Assembly: GCA_902801425.1 (NCBI GenBank)
Contig: CADCIQ010000074.1
Span: 1 to 36,381, forward strand
DNA length: 36,381 nucleotides
Direction: 5' to 3'
DNA from: an uncultured Bacteroidales bacterium
GTDB taxonomy: Bacteria; Bacteroidota; Bacteroidia; Bacteroidales; Bacteroidaceae
The notes under the pieces were generated by a model. It ran no database searches and was not told where the DNA came from. It saw nothing but the letters and a program-made list of their open reading frames with translations. Position 1 is the stretch's first letter. Every line of letters starts with the position of its first letter. Shown piece after piece: positions 33,275 to 36,381 of the stretch. The translations under genes and the position numbers were made by a program.

Positions 33275-34933
33275 ATGAAAAATTGTATAATATTGTCTTT
33301 ACTCTTGTCTCTTGTCGCAATGACGTGCCTTGCCATTCCTGCAAAGCGTGTCAGGAAAAGTCTTACACTTAGTGATGGAACCACTGTCACGGCAACGCTT
33401 GTAGGTGATGAGAATGGGCATTGGTATGTGGATGATCAAGGTAGGACACTAAGCGAGGACAGCACAGGCATAGCTCACTATATGTCTATCTACGAACTTG
33501 ACTACCATAAAAAAGCCAAGACAGAACGCGCGGCTATCCGCAACAAAGCCCGCAAAGCTCGTATGGCAAAGAGAGAGATAACACGCAGCTCTAACGCTGA
33601 TAACACCATAGGCTTCATAGGCAAGAAGAAGGGCATTGCTATTCTCGTTAATTTCTCTGATGCTAAGTTCTATTATACCCAAGAAGACTTTAATGCACTT
33701 GCTAACGAGAATGGCTATAACAAGAATGGTGCGAAGGGTAGCGTAAGAGATTATTTCCGAGATCAATCATACGGTAAGTTCGAGATTGAGTTTGACATCG
33801 TGGGACCTTACGACCTTGCCCACAATATGGAATACTATGGAAAGAACCTGAAAAACAAGGCTGGTGAGGATGCACTTCCCGGCGAAATGGTGACAGAAGC
33901 CGTGAAACTCGCAGACAAAGATGTGAACTTTGCGGATTATGACTGGAATTATGATGGAGAGGTAGATCAGGTATATATCATATTTGCCGGATATGGAGAA
34001 GAACAAGGGGCATCTTCAACTACAATGTGGTCGCACGAATGGGATCTTACATCTGCGAAAGAGGATAATTGTGGTGGTAACGGTTCTGTTCTTCTTGATA
34101 ACGTATGGATCAATACATACGCATGTAGTAGTGAGTTGAGAGGAAAGCAAGGCAAGAAAATATGCGGTATAGGAACTATGTGCCATGAGTTCAGCCATTG
34201 CCTCGGACTTCCCGATTTCTATGACACCGTAGGCAAGGGGTTTGGTATGGATTCGTGGTCGATAATGGACTATGGCGCATACAATGGTGACTGTGACATC
34301 CCATGTGGATATACATCCTACGAGCGTTGGGCAGCAGGATGGCTTGATCCTGTAGAGCTATCAACCACTATCGCCATCACAGATATGAAGGCTGTCACCG
34401 AAACTCCAGAAGCGTATGTCATTTACAATGATGCCAACAAGAACGAATACTACCTTCTGGAAAATCGTCAGCTAACTTCATGGGATGAAGGTAATCCCGG
34501 ACATGGGCTGCTAATCCTACATGTGGATTATGACGAAAATGCGTGGCGTCAGAATACCGTGAACAATGTAGCCACACACCAACGTATGAGCATCTTCCAT
34601 GCCGACAACTCTGCTCTGAAGACAAATCTTGCAGGAGATCCGTATCCCGGAACCTCTGGCAATAACTCCCTTACAAACACCAGCCTTCCTTCTGCCAAGC
34701 TCTTCAACGCCAACAAAGACAGCCGGAAATTCATGGGCAAACCGATAACCGACATCACAGAGAACCCTGACAGCACTATCAGCTTTAACTTCACAAATCC
34801 ATATATTATAACTGACATTGAGCAAATCTCTGTAGAACCTAAGACAAAAATATACAGCATCACAGGGCAATATATGGGAACAGATATAAAGAAACTTCCT
34901 CGTGGGTTGTATAAGGTGAAAAAAGAAAAGTAA
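33275..34933 (+). CDS. Secreted M6 family metalloprotease
   Basis: A 552-residue protein (ATG 33275; an ATG two codons earlier is equally possible). It has a signal peptide (to about AIPA), a basic propeptide-like segment to about residue 110, and an M6 catalytic domain with the zinc motif HEFSHCLGLPDFYD (H304, H308, D314 in this numbering), preceded by MWSHEWDL. The C terminus, KIYSITGQYMG.. then LPRGLYKVKKEK, resembles the short terminal domains of Prevotella secreted proteins linked to type IX secretion or surface retention. It would cleave extracellular proteins; targets are unknown. It is the last gene in the window. Confidence 0.9.
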   Translation: MKNCIILSLLLSLVAMTCLAIPAKRVRKSLTLSDGTTVTATLVGDENGHWYVDDQGRTLSEDSTGIAHYMSIYELDYHKKAKTERAAIRNKARKARMAKREITRSSNADNTIGFIGKKKGIAILVNFSDAKFYYTQEDFNALANENGYNKNGAKGSVRDYFRDQSYGKFEIEFDIVGPYDLAHNMEYYGKNLKNKAGEDALPGEMVTEAVKLADKDVNFADYDWNYDGEVDQVYIIFAGYGEEQGASSTTMWSHEWDLTSAKEDNCGGNGSVLLDNVWINTYACSSELRGKQGKKICGIGTMCHEFSHCLGLPDFYDTVGKGFGMDSWSIMDYGAYNGDCDIPCGYTSYERWAAGWLDPVELSTTIAITDMKAVTETPEAYVIYNDANKNEYYLLENRQLTSWDEGNPGHGLLILHVDYDENAWRQNTVNNVATHQRMSIFHADNSALKTNLAGDPYPGTSGNNSLTNTSLPSAKLFNANKDSRKFMGKPITDITENPDSTISFNFTNPYIITDIEQISVEPKTKIYSITGQYMGTDIKKLPRGLYKVKKEK

Positions 34934-34942
34934 AGCCGTTGA

Positions 34943-35336
34943 AAAAAAACTTTTTCATAATAATCCTACATACCTACATTGGCAGGTGATTCAAATCATT
35001 GAAGTCCAATAGCTTGCAACGATTTCAAATACCGCATAAACCTACACTAATCCTACACTAAACCTACACTAATCATGCCTGTCAAGGCATGAAATTAATA
35101 ATTTATAATGAGTAATGATTAGTATCATAAACATTGAAATCCAACTAAATTATACATTATCCATTATTAATTATCAATTAACCTGAATTTCTGAAGAATT
35201 CGTTTTTTTGTGTAGGTTTAGTGTAGGATTAGTGTAGGTTTATGCGGTATTTAAAATCCTTGTAACATTCTATGCTTAAGATTGTTATATAGGGTATTGA
35301 TGTAGGTATGTAGGATTATTGCGAAAAAGTTTTTTC
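34943..35336. repeat. CCTACACTAA iterated palindrome with two nested pairs of arms
   Basis: The inner arms 35021-35069 and 35210-35258 are reverse complements over 49 bp with one mismatch and consist of CCTACACTAA(T/A) units. The outer arms 34943-34980 and 35299-35336 match over 38 bp with about four mismatches (AATCCTACATACCTACAT). The loop contains CATGCC..GGCATG (35075-35092) and another palindrome of AATTATTAAT words (35094-35181). The outer tips carry AAAACTTTTT-type sequence, as in the GGTGTAATAC array. No gene lies within. Confidence 0.9.
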
Positions 35337-35349
35337 TGGAGATTTTCAA

Positions 35350-35460
35350 AGCCCTTCTTTGCTCTTCTATACCTCCGCTTCAAGTCCGTTACAAGTCCGC
35401 TTTAAATCCGTTGTAAATCCCATCTGACTCCCTTCTTAGGAACGAACTCACAGCGAAGCG
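35350..35460. repeat. Module shared with the GGTGTAATAC locus
   Basis: Read leftward, this segment has GCGAAGCG.. complement CTTCGCT, AGTTCGTTCC, then ATGGGATTTACAACGG, AAGCGG, GTAACGGACTTG and GCGGAGG. The same order occurs rightward at 28185-28290 (CTTCGCTTCAGTTCCGTTCC, ATGGGATTT, ACAACGG, AACGGAGG, AACGGACTT). The GCGGAGG..GAAGAGC end also matches modules beside the palindromes at 4500-4520 and 20428-20456. Confidence 0.6.
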
Positions 35461-35520
35461 AGAACAAAGGCATAGCATCCTATCAACTTACCCATTATGA
35501 AATCGAAGTGCGATTTTTTA

Positions 35521-35616
35521 GAATTAAATGCCAAACACGTACACGCTCTTAAATCATTGCCCTTCAGTATAGTTAGAGACGATTTTCCCGAGTGTGTACG
35601 TGTTTGGCGTTTAATT
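35521..35616. repeat. Long hairpin, 23-bp arms
   Basis: Arms 35526-35548 (AAATGCCAAACACGTACACG-CTC) and 35590-35612 are reverse complements with two mismatches, and pairing extends a few bases further out. The loop is 41 nt. The arms show no internal repetition, unlike the iterated palindromes. Open frames here simply translate the stem, so I do not call a gene. Confidence 0.75.
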
Positions 35617-36251
35617 TCCCCAAAAATCACTATGGCTCTTCTGATTTTAGGAAAAAAGTTATTCTATGAAATTTTGCGACCTGTAAGGTTGGAAATGGTA
35701 AGGTTTCGTAATTACGTGAGTTACCTCCCTACGGTCAGTGGGTCTTCGACATACCTCGATGAATTCAAGACTGCGAGGGCTGAAAGCCTGACATCTAACG
35801 AGGCCACTGAAAAAGTAATTAACACTTTCAAATTGTAATTTATGCTTGCCGCGTTTGGTTATTTATCAATAAATAGATAGAACAAAAGCATGAATTTATG
35901 TATTTTTTTGTTATGTTCAAATATTACAAGTTATAAATTGTAAGTCAATAAAAGCAAAATTCCGAAAAATGGGGATTTCAGTACCCCTTTAGGTGCCGCT
36001 CTTTCAGAGCTCATTAAACAACATTGGTGCAATAATATACGCGTGGATAATTTCGTTGAACTCATGTAAGTTAAATAATCATAAGTGATGATTTTCCAAG
36101 CTTACAGGTCGAAATGTCTAATCCTATTTATCGATTTTGAGAATAGAAAATAATAAGGGAAACAGATTTTTCTAATTTATCAGATAGCTAGTGCAGTAAT
36201 ATAATGTCAGTTCGACGAATTAACCATATAGCAGCAAGCTGCAAAATCCAC
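35617..36251. other. Gene-free right-hand region
   Basis: AT-rich sequence with no supported gene. A short open frame (to 35838) ends here but starts inside the hairpin at 35521-35616 and has no recognisable domain. No clear promoter or RNA gene is seen. Confidence 0.5.
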
Positions 36252-36252
36252 A

Positions 36253-36380
36253 GCGTGGGCTACACGAATTTCCGTGAATTAACCGTGAATTTTTCGTAAA
36301 TTTCTAAGCAAATGTATCGAATAAAGAAAAATTCACGATAATTTGCGGCTAATTCACGGATAATTCACGTAGCCAAGCGC
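36253..36380. repeat. Iterated-motif palindrome (CGTGAATT type) at the right edge
   Basis: The left arm (36253-36296) reads GGCTACACGAATT, TCCGTGAATT, AACCGTGAATTTTT. The right arm (36326-36380), read leftward, gives GGCTACGTGAATT, ATCCGTGAATT, AGCCGCAAATT, ATCGTGAATTTTT. The arms thus hold three and four units of the same word, a unit-number difference that points to slippage or unequal copying. Confidence 0.8.
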
Positions 36381-36381
36381 A

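Noticed and set aside
35497-35838. A 113-codon open frame at the right end
   Set aside because: It starts inside a 23-bp hairpin, has no recognisable domain, and lacks a promoter or conserved start context.

Overview
The window looks like a chromosomal segment of a Bacteroidales bacterium, most likely a gut or rumen Prevotella-type organism (Prevotella sensu lato). The evidence is a SusC-like outer-membrane receptor, a fused SecDF, a xylan-type esterase fusion, a short Prevotella-style C-terminal domain on a secreted M6 protease, several Bacteroidetes-type promoters (TTTG, 19-20 bp, TAnnTTTG), and genes without Shine-Dalgarno sequences. The left edge carries a strong outward promoter followed by what looks like an rRNA leader, so a 16S gene probably lies just outside.

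Layout. From 1 to about 20.2 kb nearly everything reads leftward: an outer-membrane beta-barrel receptor, a HIT protein, greA, secDF, an operon of a beta-barrel-like protein, a rhomboid protease and a membrane-anchored EEP phosphatase, a 31-residue membrane peptide gene with its own promoter and terminator, pckA, a coupled lipoprotein pair (OmpA/TPR and DUF4369/thioredoxin-like), a tRNA-Leu(UAA) interrupted by a group I intron, a TPR remnant, and a DUF6057/PD40-CxxCH pair. A tRNA-Leu(CAA) at 20.9 kb, also leftward, marks the turn. From 21 kb on everything reads rightward: rpoN, a PAP2-like membrane protein and purE; ispG; pyrE; a GxxExxY-family gene; an SRPBCC protein; a CE6-CE1 double esterase; metY; a viroplasmin-RNase H; and an M6 metalloprotease. 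The last 1.4 kb has no convincing gene.

Two things stand out. First, the tRNA-Leu(UAA) gene is split between U34 and A35 by a 251-nt sequence with a P1 helix, a P7 pairing and a terminal G, which are the marks of a group I intron. The site is the one used by the cyanobacterial and plastid tRNA-Leu introns.

Second, most of the longer intergenic spaces hold an imperfect palindrome whose two arms are each built from a short motif repeated several times. The motif differs between loci: GGTGTAATAC, CCTACACTAA, ACTCCATCG, TACCATAATA, AAGGAGTAC, GACTTTT, AAAAATGA, CGTGAATT. Some loci share flanking modules although their motifs differ. Several lie between a recognisable promoter and its start codon (secDF, rpoN, the esterase). 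One pair of such arms encloses the GxxExxY gene, and another encloses a nest of smaller hairpins. I regard this family of iterated-motif palindromes as the best candidate here for an undescribed system. The structure is read directly from the sequence; its function is not.
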